Shown here: positions 8,733-16,698 of the stretch, piece by piece
Layout of the letters: each line of letters opens with the position of its first letter
How positions within the stretch are numbered: position 1 is the stretch's first letter
NCBI RefSeq assembly: GCF_014212355.1
Contig: NZ_JACKXD010000002.1
Span: forward strand, 372,001 to 436,000
Length of the DNA: 64,000 bases
Origin: Halobellus ruber
Lineage (GTDB): Archaea > Halobacteriota > Halobacteria > Halobacteriales > Haloferacaceae
Reading direction: 5' to 3'
Translations under genes and position numbers: made by a program
The notes under the pieces: generated by a model
Seen by the model: the letters and a program-made list of their open reading frames with translations, nothing else
The model's database searches: none
What the model was told of the DNA's origin: nothing

Positions 8733-9641
8733 ATGCTTCGAGAGGTTATCAGTGCGGTCGGTTCCCGGTCGGGGTGGTTGCGGTCAGTGGCGAAGACCGC
8801 AATCGCTACGATCGCGCTCGTCCGGTTCGGTCCGCTCGCGTTCAGCCTCGCCGCCCCGGCGTGGAACGGGGTTCCGTTCGCCGCAGCCGTCGGCTGTCTG
8901 ACCCGGATCCCGGAGGCGATCGAGACTGCCCGGGAGGAAAAGCGTCGGACCGAGTCCGAACGGGTCGCCTTCGAACGGTTCTCCGAGAGGGTACGGGAGT
9001 TGGACGCCACCGACGACCGGGGCGCTCCGGTCGACGGGACCCTGCTCCGCGACCCCGCCGGTACGGCCGGCGATACCACCGAGACGGTCCGGGAGCTGTA
9101 CCGGGCGACCGTGATGAGCGTCGACTTTTACGAGTCGGAGTACGGGGAGCCGTTACTGACGAACGTCGCCGCCGAGCTGGGGCCGGACTTCGCCACCGCG
9201 CTCGCCACGACCGACACCCTCGACCCGCCGCTGCAGCACGCGCTGGCGGACGCGAGCCAGACGGCCGCCGGGGAGCGAGCCGAGCTCGCGTCGCTCGTCG
9301 GGTCAGAACTCCAGTCGCTCACTGCGTCCGAACAGCGGTTACGGAACGCGGCGAACGCGGTCGACCGGGTCCACAGCCGCGAGTTCAACCGCCAGGCGTT
9401 CGAGGGGCTCGAAGACGCCGCGCGGCGGCTCCGGACGGCAGAACGGGAGTGTGACTCCCTCATCGCCGACCGCCAGACGGAGTACGTCGACGCTCCCCAG
9501 GGGGGCGGGCTGAACTTTCGGGAGTACCTCTACGAGCGACACGACTGGACCCACCCGGTCGTTGGCGATGCCCTCGATCTCATCAGACGGGTTCGGGAGG
9601 TCGAAGAGCGGATCGCTGCGACCGTGTTCGACCGTGAATGA
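8733..9641 (+). CDS. Haloarchaeal hypothetical protein with N-terminal membrane anchor and coiled coil
   Basis: This protein of about 302 residues has a hydrophobic N-terminus (LVRFGPLAFSLAAPAWNGVPFAAAVGC) that could span the membrane once or twice. Helical, heptad-rich sequence follows (ETAREEKRRTESERVAFERFSERVRELDA), then a conserved mid region (MSVDFYESEYGEPL). The C-terminal part is rich in Glu/Arg helices. The central part resembles haloarchaeal DUF7260-type proteins as I recall them, but I cannot confirm that. No catalytic motif is visible. It is monocistronic, downstream of the peptide ABC operon and convergent with the acetyltransferase gene. Confidence 0.7.
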   Translation: MLREVISAVGSRSGWLRSVAKTAIATIALVRFGPLAFSLAAPAWNGVPFAAAVGCLTRIPEAIETAREEKRRTESERVAFERFSERVRELDATDDRGAPVDGTLLRDPAGTAGDTTETVRELYRATVMSVDFYESEYGEPLLTNVAAELGPDFATALATTDTLDPPLQHALADASQTAAGERAELASLVGSELQSLTASEQRLRNAANAVDRVHSREFNRQAFEGLEDAARRLRTAERECDSLIADRQTEYVDAPQGGGLNFREYLYERHDWTHPVVGDALDLIRRVREVEERIAATVFDRE

Positions 9642-9663
9642 CCGGGGGAGACCCCCCACCCGA

Positions 9664-10230
9664 TCACTCGTCGGGGTCGTGCTCCCGGACGACGGTCGCC
9701 GGATTTCCGCGGACGACAACGTTCGGCGGAACGTCGGAGGTCACGACCGCGCCCGACCCGACGATGCTGTCGTCGCCGACGGAAACGCCGGGGTTGAGAA
9801 CCGCACGGCCCCCAATCCAGACGTCGTCGCCGACGGTGACCGGCTCGCCGTACTCCAGCCCCCCGGCACGTTCCTCGGGATCCCGCGGGTGTGTCGCGGT
9901 GTAGATGTGAACGCCCGGGCCCAGCAGACAGTTCTCCCCGATCGATATCCGGCAGACGTCGAGGAACACGCAGTCGAAGTTCGCGTAGAAGTCCGCTCCG
10001 ACGTGGACGTTGTACCCGTAGTCACACCGGAACGGCGGCTCGACGTGTGCTCCCTCGCTCGCGGTCCCGAAAAGCTCCGCCAGCAACGCGGTTCGACGGT
10101 CGCCTTCGGTCGGTGCCGTTCCGTTGTATTCGTCCGTCAGCTCCCGTGCGTGTCTCCGGTCGGCGACGAGCTCCGGATCGTCCGGATCGTACAGGTCCCC
10201 CTGCAGCATCTTCTCCCGTTCGGAGGTCAT
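9664..10230 (-). CDS. maa: Maltose/galactoside O-acetyltransferase (left-handed beta-helix)
   Basis: This 188-residue LbH acetyltransferase transfers acetyl from acetyl-CoA to a sugar hydroxyl. The N-terminal Mac domain is present ([21 protein letters not shown]). It is followed by hexapeptide-repeat coils ([38 protein letters not shown]). The active-site His lies in [15 protein letters not shown], and the closing region is [21 protein letters not shown]. The length is standard for the family. The true acceptor is unknown. It is convergent with the gene at 8733. Confidence 0.92.
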   Translation of the reverse strand: MTSEREKMLQGDLYDPDDPELVADRRHARELTDEYNGTAPTEGDRRTALLAELFGTASEGAHVEPPFRCDYGYNVHVGADFYANFDCVFLDVCRISIGENCLLGPGVHIYTATHPRDPEERAGGLEYGEPVTVGDDVWIGGRAVLNPGVSVGDDSIVGSGAVVTSDVPPNVVVRGNPATVVREHDPDE

Positions 10231-10284
10231 CGATGCTGGCGGTTTCTCGGGTCTCGTAATCGGTCTTGTGGAGTCACGGCGGGT

Positions 10285-10732
10285 TCACTCGTCGGTTCCG
10301 TACCGTGCGTCGTGCTCCTGTTTCGCCCGCTCGTAGGCCTCGTCCTCGCGCACCCGGTCGAGGCACTCCCGGTAGACCAGCGCGACCTCCCGTTTCTCCT
10401 CGTCGTACCACTCCCGGGGCTCGCGTTCGATCCGGGTCCCGTCCTCGTCGGTCTCGTACTTCTGGCCCCCAGGATACTTCGCGTAGCGCATCGCCCGGGT
10501 CCAACCCATCTGGAGGTACTTCCGCGCCATATCCATCCCGACGAAGTCGTCTTCGGCTCGATACTCGCGGTACCGCTCGACGATCGCTTCGGCGCCCTCC
10601 CGGGCTTCGGGGAGCGTCGCGATCCCCCATAGTGGAAGGAGTTCGATCTTGAACGCGCCGCGCTCGTCGGTACCGTTCGGGGTGTTCCCGGACGTCGAGG
10701 TCGTATTCGGGACCGTCCGTCACTTCTGACAC
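10285..10732 (-). pseudogene. DUF4385 family protein, frameshifted
   Basis: The C-terminal two thirds are intact in one frame, reading from GTDERGAFKIELLPLWGIAT through MDMARKYLQMGWTRAMRYAK to RYGTDE and the stop at 10285. The N-terminus (SEVTDGPEYDLDVREHPERYR) lies in another frame, starting near GTG 10732. The shift falls at about 10673-10680, beside a GGTACC where relatives have a few extra residues, and the usual PYKSE segment before LLPLW is also missing. This suggests small deletions rather than a single base-call error. DUF4385 proteins have no established function. Confidence 0.8.
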
Positions 10733-10851
10733 GTCGCCGCGAACCGGATCCATCGGTCGGAGCAAGGAGCCGCGAACGGGTCGATCTTCCGGGTAGCCCG
10801 GCGCTGTTCGGGGCTCGGCCGCTGCCGACGACTCGGGATCGCTCCGTGTGG

Positions 10852-10925
10852 TAGCGTTTGCAAGTCTTCGCTCACTCGATCGCACGACGGCGTGCGATCG
10901 GATGTGGAACCAGTTGCAAACGCTA
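10852..10925. repeat. Palindromic element family 2, copy 1
   Basis: A 74-bp element has perfect 12-bp outer arms, TAGCGTTTGCAA and TTGCAAACGCTA, and an internal perfect stem CGATCGCACG/CGTGCGATCG with a 4-nt loop. A related copy with the same architecture is at 56681. It lies about 120 bp upstream of the DUF4385 gene start. Confidence 0.85.
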
Positions 10926-11433
10926 CTATAGAACTGCCAATGGTGACGGTCGGGACTGAAGATCGTAACTGTCGGACCTGCCGAAGGTTCGGATCGGCGT
11001 CGCGAGCGAAAATATCAAATGAATATACAATGTGCGCCGTTGAGTTACGTTGCCTGGATTGATTGAAGACGGAACACGGCAGTGGAATCGGATAAATAGC
11101 ACAACTGATACAAGCGACTGATGTGTCGATCGGCGAAACGGATCGGTCACCACAGGAGACGACTGCTTCTCGACGTGACGTTTCTCCCGGTAGATGGCAC
11201 GGCAGCCTTCGGCCCGCCCTCGTGGTTCCGAAGAGCCTCGAAAAGCGGAGACGCCCCCGGTCAGTAGTGAATGCCCCGATTCTACGGAACCCCGAGTCTC
11301 CGCCGTTTGCCGGTCGTGCCGACGGTTGCAGCGTACACGTACAGCAGCGGCAGGACCTCCCGTCCACCGTCGGGAAACGTTCCCGAGGAGGTTCTGGAGG
11401 TCCGCGGCAGTCCCCTCCGTCACCCGACGCCCG
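10926..11433. other. 508-bp intergenic stretch, no supported gene
   Basis: The stretch is less GC-rich than its surroundings at 10930-11110. Open frames cross it on both strands, but none has a recognisable domain, a plausible start signal or haloarchaeal composition. A decayed gene on the minus strand around 11240-11430 is possible. I see no tRNA or tandem repeat. Confidence 0.5.
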
Positions 11434-11436
11434 TGA

Positions 11437-11515
11437 TACTGTCGGCTATAGTCGCGTGACGGATTTCGACACCCCGGGGGTGTGGAAAACCTTCACGTAG
11501 TTATAGCCGACAGTA
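11437..11515 (-). repeat. Palindromic element family 1, copy B
   Basis: This 79-bp copy has left arm TACTGTCGGCTATAGTCGCG and right arm ending CTATAACTACGTGAAGG when reversed. The order is the same as copy A and opposite to C-E. It is flanked by TGA on both sides. The central palindrome is less perfect (GGGGGTGTGGAAAA on the right) and carries one extra base. The minus-strand hypothetical gene ending at 11493 reads its last codons and stop from inside this element. Confidence 0.9.
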
Positions 11516-11918
11516 TGAGTCCCTCCGGGTCGAGCCACGCGGGGAACGGCGCGGCCGCTGCCTCCCCGGCGTCTGCGGTGCCCACCGGACGGCCGTCGAG
11601 CCGACGAGCTGCGAGCGAGAACAACACCGCCAGACGCGGTGCGACGACATCGAACGTCGCGCGCTGTCCGCACAGCTCGGCGAAGGCGGCCGGATCGAGG
11701 TCGACGTCTTCGGGATCGTGGTGCGGGATTCTCGCCTTGACCGCCGAGACGATGCGGTCGCGGAAGACGAGGGAAAACGCCGCGAACTCGCGGGCCTCGA
11801 AGGCGAGTCTGGTCTGCCCCCTGAGGCAGCGTGTCAGCTCCGGCCCGTCGGCCGAGAGCGCCCGCCGGATCGAGTTCACGAGGGCCCCGCGGAACGTCGT
11901 CCGGATGTCGGCGCACAT
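11493..11918 (-). CDS. Hypothetical protein ending inside a repeat
   Basis: This frame of 141 codons is predicted to be mostly helical (DIRTTFRGALVNSIRRALSADG, then FEAREFAAFSLVFRDRIVSAVKARIP). The composition is typical of halophiles and there is no recognised domain. ATG 11918 begins MCADIRTT; longer starts at 12008 or 12053 are possible. The last residues (ILSAITT) and the stop are supplied by palindromic copy B, so the original C-terminus may have been replaced by the insertion. The gene could be a truncated remnant. Confidence 0.5.
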   Translation of the reverse strand: MCADIRTTFRGALVNSIRRALSADGPELTRCLRGQTRLAFEAREFAAFSLVFRDRIVSAVKARIPHHDPEDVDLDPAAFAELCGQRATFDVVAPRLAVLFSLAARRLDGRPVGTADAGEAAAAPFPAWLDPEGLILSAITT

Positions 11919-12167
11919 CCCGTGCTGGAGACCCGTCGCGTCGGATTCGGCGAGTTGGTCGGTGGGGTCAATGTTCGCCCGTCTGCCGGGACGGTCAAAC
12001 TGGTGCATACGTCCGCTCCCGGCCGAGCGGTCGTTCGATCGGACGACGATCACCCCCTACTACGTCTATATTACAAACCGACATTTTGAATCCTTATACG
12101 ATGAATATAGGCAAACGAATAAGGGAATATTAATTCAGACGCTACCTTTTACGCTTATAGAGAAAAC

Positions 12168-12175
12168 GTTTATAC
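12168..12175 (+). promoter_or_regulatory. TATA box of the winged-helix regulator gene
   Basis: GTTTATAC is centred 27 nt before the ATG at 12199. It lies in a strikingly AT-rich 130-bp spacer (12060-12190), predicting a leaderless mRNA. Confidence 0.65.
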
Positions 12176-12198
12176 AAATACGTCCTGTAGCGACGTGT

Positions 12199-12735
12199 AT
12201 GCCAACACCGGAGCTGAGCTCGAACCAGCACCGCATCCTCGAGTCGCTCGTGGAACTCGTGGACGACGAGACGCAACTCGTGGGCGGAGAGGAACTGGCG
12301 GCCGCACTCGACCGGAACCCCGGAACGATCCGCAACCAGATGCAGAGTCTGAGTGCGCTTCAGTTGATCGAGGGCGTTCCGGGTCCGCGCGGCGGATACA
12401 AACCGACCGCGGCTGCCTACCGGGCCCTGGACAGCGAGCGGTTGACCGACCCCGCGGACGTCCTCGTCGAACGGAACGGACAGGCGCTGGACGGAGTCAA
12501 CGTCGAGAAGATCGACTTCGAGACCGTCCACGACCCCGATCTGTGTCGGGCGGAAGTCTCCCTTCGCGGCCCTGTTGGCGCCCTCTCGCGGGGCGACCGG
12601 GTGGTGATCGGCCCGACTCCGTCGACCGAACTGCGGATCTGGGGCACGGTCGAGGCCGTGAACTCGGGCGCCGGGACGGTCACCCTCGACGTCGACCGTA
12701 CGGCGACCTCGACGGAGCCGATCGCCGCAGACTGA
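12199..12735 (+). CDS. Winged-helix transcriptional regulator
   Basis: This 178-residue protein has an N-terminal winged-helix domain (residues 5-80). Its recognition-helix region (DRNPGTIRNQMQSLSALQLIEG) and wing (GPRGGYKPT) match the HTH half of archaeal regulators that normally carry C-terminal CBS domains. Here the C-terminal 90 residues instead look like a beta-rich module (CRAEVSLRGPVGALSRGDRV, TELRIWGTVEAVN) of unknown ligand. The short leader and AT-rich promoter fit an independently expressed, possibly autoregulated gene. Its targets are unknown. Confidence 0.8.
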   Translation: MPTPELSSNQHRILESLVELVDDETQLVGGEELAAALDRNPGTIRNQMQSLSALQLIEGVPGPRGGYKPTAAAYRALDSERLTDPADVLVERNGQALDGVNVEKIDFETVHDPDLCRAEVSLRGPVGALSRGDRVVIGPTPSTELRIWGTVEAVNSGAGTVTLDVDRTATSTEPIAAD

Positions 12736-12759
12736 CGCCGGGCCTCCTCGCCGCGACGG

Positions 12760-13869
12760 CTATCGCAGCGGCCAGAAGTCGCCGTGGGCGGCGACCGCCT
12801 CGTCGACGGCCCGTTTCGCCGACCGCGTGTCGCCAGGGACGTTCGCGTACGGATCCCCGACGCCCGTCTCGACGTCGAGTACGCCCTCGAGTACGCCGAG
12901 GGTCGCGTACGCCACGTGGCTGAGGTGGTAGCCGCCCTCCTGGACCAGCGCGAGGGAGCCGCCGGCGTGATCGGCCGCGATCCGCCGGGCGTCGGCGCCG
13001 AGCGACTCGAAGCCGGATTTCGTCACCGCGTTGCGGCCGAGCGGATCCACGGTTCCGGGGTCCTGGCCGGCGCTCACCAGCACGGCGTCGGGGTCGTACG
13101 ACGCCACCACCGGTTCGACGAGTTCAGCCACGGCATACTGGTAGCCGTCGTCGCCCGTCCCGGGCGGGAGCGGCACGTTCACCGTGTAACCAGTGCCGTC
13201 GCCCGTCCCCCGCTCGGTCAGGTCGCAGGCCTGCGGGTGGGTCTCCTCGTCCCAGGAGTCGTGATCCTGGTGGAGGCTGACCACGAGGGCGTCGTCGCGG
13301 TCGTAGAAGATCTCCTGGGTCCCGTTGGCGTGGTGAACGTCCCAGTCGACGACGGCGACGCGGTCGGCGCGGTCCGTGGCGAGGAGGTGCGCCGCGGCGA
13401 CGGCGACGTTGTTGAAGAAACAGAAGCCGTCGGCCCGGTCGGACTGGGCGTGGTGGCCGCTCGGTCGGACCAGGGCGTATGGAACCTCGTCGTCGGCCTC
13501 GATCGCCCGTTCTGCGGCCGCGACCGCGCCGCCGGCGGCGGTCAGCGCCGCCCGGTAGGTTTCGGTGTTTCCGCCGGTGTCGGGGGTGAGGCGGCCGCCG
13601 CCCTCCCCGGCCCACGTCCGGATCTCCGCGACGTACGACGGTTCGTGAACCCGTTGGAGTTGCGTCGGAGTCGCCGGATCAAACCCCGTCCAGGTCGTCT
13701 CCGCCGCGAGTTCACTCCGGAGTATTCCGACGACGTTCTCGACGCGCTCGCGCCGGTCCGGGTGCGGTTCCTCGACGGCGAGCCGCCTCGAGGCCGGAAC
13801 GTCGAACTCGCCTCCCGGCGCGACGTGAGCCAGGGCGGCGTCGTCGTAGAACACGCGCAACTCAGTCAC
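12760..13869 (-). CDS. Histone deacetylase family protein (AcuC/HDAC-like)
   Basis: This zinc amidohydrolase of about 369 residues removes acyl groups from lysine or small acetylated amines. Visible residues are the charge-relay region RPSGHHAQSDRADGFCFFNNVAVAA, the zinc ligands in VDWDVHHANGTQEIF, and the C-terminal VSAGQDPGTVDPLG segment that includes the usual Asp. Two catalytic His residues precede the metal site. GTG 13869 is chosen because the TATA box at 13981-13988 predicts transcription starting near 13958, downstream of the in-frame ATG at 13962. It may act on acetylated polyamines, given the neighbouring transporter; that is inference. Confidence 0.85.
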   Translation of the reverse strand: MTELRVFYDDAALAHVAPGGEFDVPASRRLAVEEPHPDRRERVENVVGILRSELAAETTWTGFDPATPTQLQRVHEPSYVAEIRTWAGEGGGRLTPDTGGNTETYRAALTAAGGAVAAAERAIEADDEVPYALVRPSGHHAQSDRADGFCFFNNVAVAAAHLLATDRADRVAVVDWDVHHANGTQEIFYDRDDALVVSLHQDHDSWDEETHPQACDLTERGTGDGTGYTVNVPLPPGTGDDGYQYAVAELVEPVVASYDPDAVLVSAGQDPGTVDPLGRNAVTKSGFESLGADARRIAADHAGGSLALVQEGGYHLSHVAYATLGVLEGVLDVETGVGDPYANVPGDTRSAKRAVDEAVAAHGDFWPLR

Positions 13870-13980
13870 CGTCCCACCGCCGCCGGGACCCCGGGACTCC
13901 GGGGGGTCGCTCGCGGCCGATCGTCCGGTACGTTCGCTCGTAACGTGGCAAGGGTATGCCATCGCAACTCGCCCGTCGGG

Positions 13981-13988
13981 TTATAAAT
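13981..13988 (-). promoter_or_regulatory. TATA box of the deacetylase gene
   Basis: ATTTATAA on the minus strand predicts a transcript start near 13958. That excludes the upstream in-frame ATG at 13962 as the translation start. Confidence 0.6.
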
Positions 13989-14020
13989 GTTGCCCGCCGT
14001 CGACGGCCGGACTGCGGCAG

Positions 14021-14845
14021 TCAGACCTCGTAGACGTCCGGACGACGGTCCCCGAGCACGTCGTCCCGCTCGGTCAGCGCCTTCTCGCGGGCCCGTCGGA
14101 GGTCGCAGTCGGCCGTCGCCGTATAACTACCCGTGTCCGGTAGCGGGCCCGCGACCGGGACGCCGTCCGGGTCGACGACGACGCTTTGCCCCTCGAAGGG
14201 TATCTCCCGTTCCGTCCCCGCGCGGTCGGCACACGCCACGAACACCCGGTTCGCGTTCGCGGCCGCGACCGCCTGGTGGACGCCCATCGTCCACCCGGCG
14301 GGGCGGGCAGCGGGCTCCGGCACCCAGTTCGTCGGAACCGCGATCACGTCGACGCCGGCCAGCGCCTGCGTTGCCGTCAGTTCCGGGAACCAGAGGTCGT
14401 TACAGATCTGGACGCCCAGCCGTCCGAACGGCGTCCGTACGGTCGGGACCTTCTCGCCGGGGTCGAACCACCGCTTCTCCTCGTTCCAGGGGTGGACCTT
14501 CCGGTAGACCCCTTCCACGCCGTCGGGGGAGACGATCAGGGAGCTGTTGTACGTCGCCTCGCCGTCGCGTTCGGGGAACCCCCCGACGATCCAGGTATCT
14601 GTCTCCGCGGCGACGTCCGCCCACGCGGTCGCCGTCGGCCCGTCGGCGGGCTCGGCCGCGGCGTCGACTTCCGCGCGGGACTCGAAGACGTAGCCGCTGG
14701 TTGCCAACTCCGGGAGCACCACCAGGTCGGCGTCGGCGTTCGCCTCGACCGCCTCGACGGTGGCACGGCGGTTCCGTTCGATCGCGCCGAACTCCGGGAC
14801 CGTCTGGACCACCGCGATGTGAGCGTCGCCGACGGGCGCGCTCAC
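14021..14845 (-). CDS. Carbon-nitrogen hydrolase (nitrilase superfamily amidase)
   Basis: This 274-residue enzyme hydrolyses a C-N bond of an amide, nitrile or carbamoyl compound. The catalytic triad is visible: Glu in VVLPELATSGYVF, Lys in GVYRKVHPWNEE, and Cys in GVQICNDLWFPE. The GTG start at 14845 overlaps the stop of the fused permease (GTGA), so it is the last gene of the transporter operon and probably acts on the imported compound. N-carbamoylputrescine amidase, beta-ureidopropionase or omega-amidase activity are candidates that sequence alone cannot separate. Confidence 0.9.
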   Translation of the reverse strand: MSAPVGDAHIAVVQTVPEFGAIERNRRATVEAVEANADADLVVLPELATSGYVFESRAEVDAAAEPADGPTATAWADVAAETDTWIVGGFPERDGEATYNSSLIVSPDGVEGVYRKVHPWNEEKRWFDPGEKVPTVRTPFGRLGVQICNDLWFPELTATQALAGVDVIAVPTNWVPEPAARPAGWTMGVHQAVAAANANRVFVACADRAGTEREIPFEGQSVVVDPDGVPVAGPLPDTGSYTATADCDLRRAREKALTERDDVLGDRRPDVYEV

Positions 14846-16698
14846 TGCCAGATCCCCCCGGACAGCCGGTCGATCGAGGTCATCACCACGACCGTGAGCA
14901 GGATGAACACCGTGCTCGCGGCCGCGATCGTCGGCGGGTAGGAGTACCGGAGTTGGTTGAAGATGTGGATCGGGATCGTCTCGACTAAGAACAGCGACAG
15001 CAGCCACGCGATGATGTACTCGTTCAGCGAGAGGATGAACGCGAACAGCGCCCCCGAGACCACGTTCGCCCGCAGGAGCGGGTACGTGATCGTCCGGATC
15101 GTCCGGACGGGGGAGGCGCCGAGGTTCATCGCGGCCTCCTCGTAGGTGCGATCCAGTTCGCGGAGCCCCTGCATCACGAGTATGAAGGGAAACGGCGCGT
15201 AGAAGATCCCGTGGGCGACGACGATGCTGAGCCAGCTGCCGGCGAACCCGATCTGCAGGAAGAACACCAGGAACGCGACGCCGATGATCACCGGCGGCAC
15301 GAGGATCGGCAGTACGCCGAACGTCGCGAACACGGACTCGAGGCGGTAGTCGAAGCGATCGAGTGAGAACGCCAGGATGCCGCCGATGGACGTCGAGAGC
15401 AGGGCGGCCGCAACCGCGATGGTCAGGCTGTTGAAAAGCGAGACGATCCATCCGGGTTCGGTGAAGAACGTGACGTACCACTGCAACGAGAACCCGCCGG
15501 GCGGGAACGTCAGGAACTCCGAGGGGGTGACCGACACCGCGACGATGATGGCGAGCGGGCCGGCGACGTACACCATCACCGCGGCGACGTACGCTCGCAG
15601 CGAGGCCCCGATCATCGCCTCCCGGGTGTTCGAGTCGACAGTCCGCACGGCGTTGCCGACGCTGGCTCCGACGGCTCCCAGGGCACTCGAAAGCCCGATC
15701 GCTTCCGAGGCCTCGGCGAGAGCGCCCCACGCGTAGGCGACTACGCCTCCCGAGCCCCGCGGCGCGTCGCCGTCGTCGTCGACGGCGTCGACTCCGCCGA
15801 GGTCACCGGTCGTTACGTCGGTGATCCGGAGCAGAAGCCAGAGGAACACTAGGACAACGACAATGAGTCCGATGCTCATCGCCGCGCCGAACGGGTAGTT
15901 GCTCTCGCTCATGATCTGCTGTTCGATGAGTACCGGAAGGGTCCGCTGTTGAGCGCTGCCGAGCAGCCGCGGGAGCACGTACGCCCCGAGCGCGAGGATG
16001 AACACGAGCGACGTCCCGCTGGCGATCCCGTTTTTCGTCAGCGGCAGCGTCACCCGCCGGAACGTCCGCAACGGGCCGGCGCCCAGGTTCTTCGACGCCT
16101 CCAGCAGCTCGCCGTCGAGGTTCCGCAGGCTGCTGTACAGCGTCAGTACCATAAACGGCAGGAACACGTAGACCATCCCAACGATCAGCCCCCAGTATCC
16201 GGGGTAGAACGACGTCGGGCGTTCGAGGATGCCGAGCGCGACCCCGACGGAACTGACGATCCCGTTGGACGCGAGGATGACCTGCCAGGCGTACGCCCGA
16301 ATGACGTACGTGATCCAAAGCGACGAGATGATCGTGATCAGTAGCGTACCCCGAAGCCACGGCCGATCGAGCCGCGCGAGGTAGTACGCAAGCGGATACC
16401 CGAGAAACAGGGAGAAGACCGACGTAACCAACGCGAGTTCGATCGTCAACCACAGCTGATTGAGGTACAGCGAGGTCGTGAGAAACCGCACGTAGTTCTC
16501 CAAGGTGAACCCCGCCTCGTACTGCCCGCCCGGGATGTTCACCCAGAAGCTGAACACCACGAGCATCAGAAGCGGCACGAGGAAGACCGCCACGAGCCAG
16601 GCCAGCGGGTACGAGAGGACGTACCACTTCGCGTTGGCTCTGAGCCCCGCACGCCCCGATTCGTCGGCCCGCTCGCCCGTTGAGGTTTCCGTCGACAT
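14842..16698 (-). CDS. Fused ABC permease (PotB-PotC type)
   Basis: This 618-residue protein carries both permease subunits of a spermidine/putrescine-type importer. The N-terminal half (residues 25-320) ends in six TM segments with coupling loop EASKNLGAGPLRTFRRVTLP. An acidic linker (DLGGVDAVDDDGDAPRGSGG) and a short hydrophobic stretch follow. The second half (residues 370-618) has coupling loop EAAMNLGASPVRTIRTITYP. In most genomes these are two genes. It starts directly after the ATPase stop. The fusion means a single polypeptide forms the pore with a homodimeric ATPase. Confidence 0.93.
   Translation of the reverse strand: MSTETSTGERADESGRAGLRANAKWYVLSYPLAWLVAVFLVPLLMLVVFSFWVNIPGGQYEAGFTLENYVRFLTTSLYLNQLWLTIELALVTSVFSLFLGYPLAYYLARLDRPWLRGTLLITIISSLWITYVIRAYAWQVILASNGIVSSVGVALGILERPTSFYPGYWGLIVGMVYVFLPFMVLTLYSSLRNLDGELLEASKNLGAGPLRTFRRVTLPLTKNGIASGTSLVFILALGAYVLPRLLGSAQQRTLPVLIEQQIMSESNYPFGAAMSIGLIVVVLVFLWLLLRITDVTTGDLGGVDAVDDDGDAPRGSGGVVAYAWGALAEASEAIGLSSALGAVGASVGNAVRTVDSNTREAMIGASLRAYVAAVMVYVAGPLAIIVAVSVTPSEFLTFPPGGFSLQWYVTFFTEPGWIVSLFNSLTIAVAAALLSTSIGGILAFSLDRFDYRLESVFATFGVLPILVPPVIIGVAFLVFFLQIGFAGSWLSIVVAHGIFYAPFPFILVMQGLRELDRTYEEAAMNLGASPVRTIRTITYPLLRANVVSGALFAFILSLNEYIIAWLLSLFLVETIPIHIFNQLRYSYPPTIAAASTVFILLTVVVMTSIDRLSGGIWQ

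Noticed and set aside
10926-11423. 165-codon minus-strand frame in the intergenic stretch
   Set aside because: It has mixed composition, no family, no start signal, and runs through AT-rich DNA. At most a remnant.
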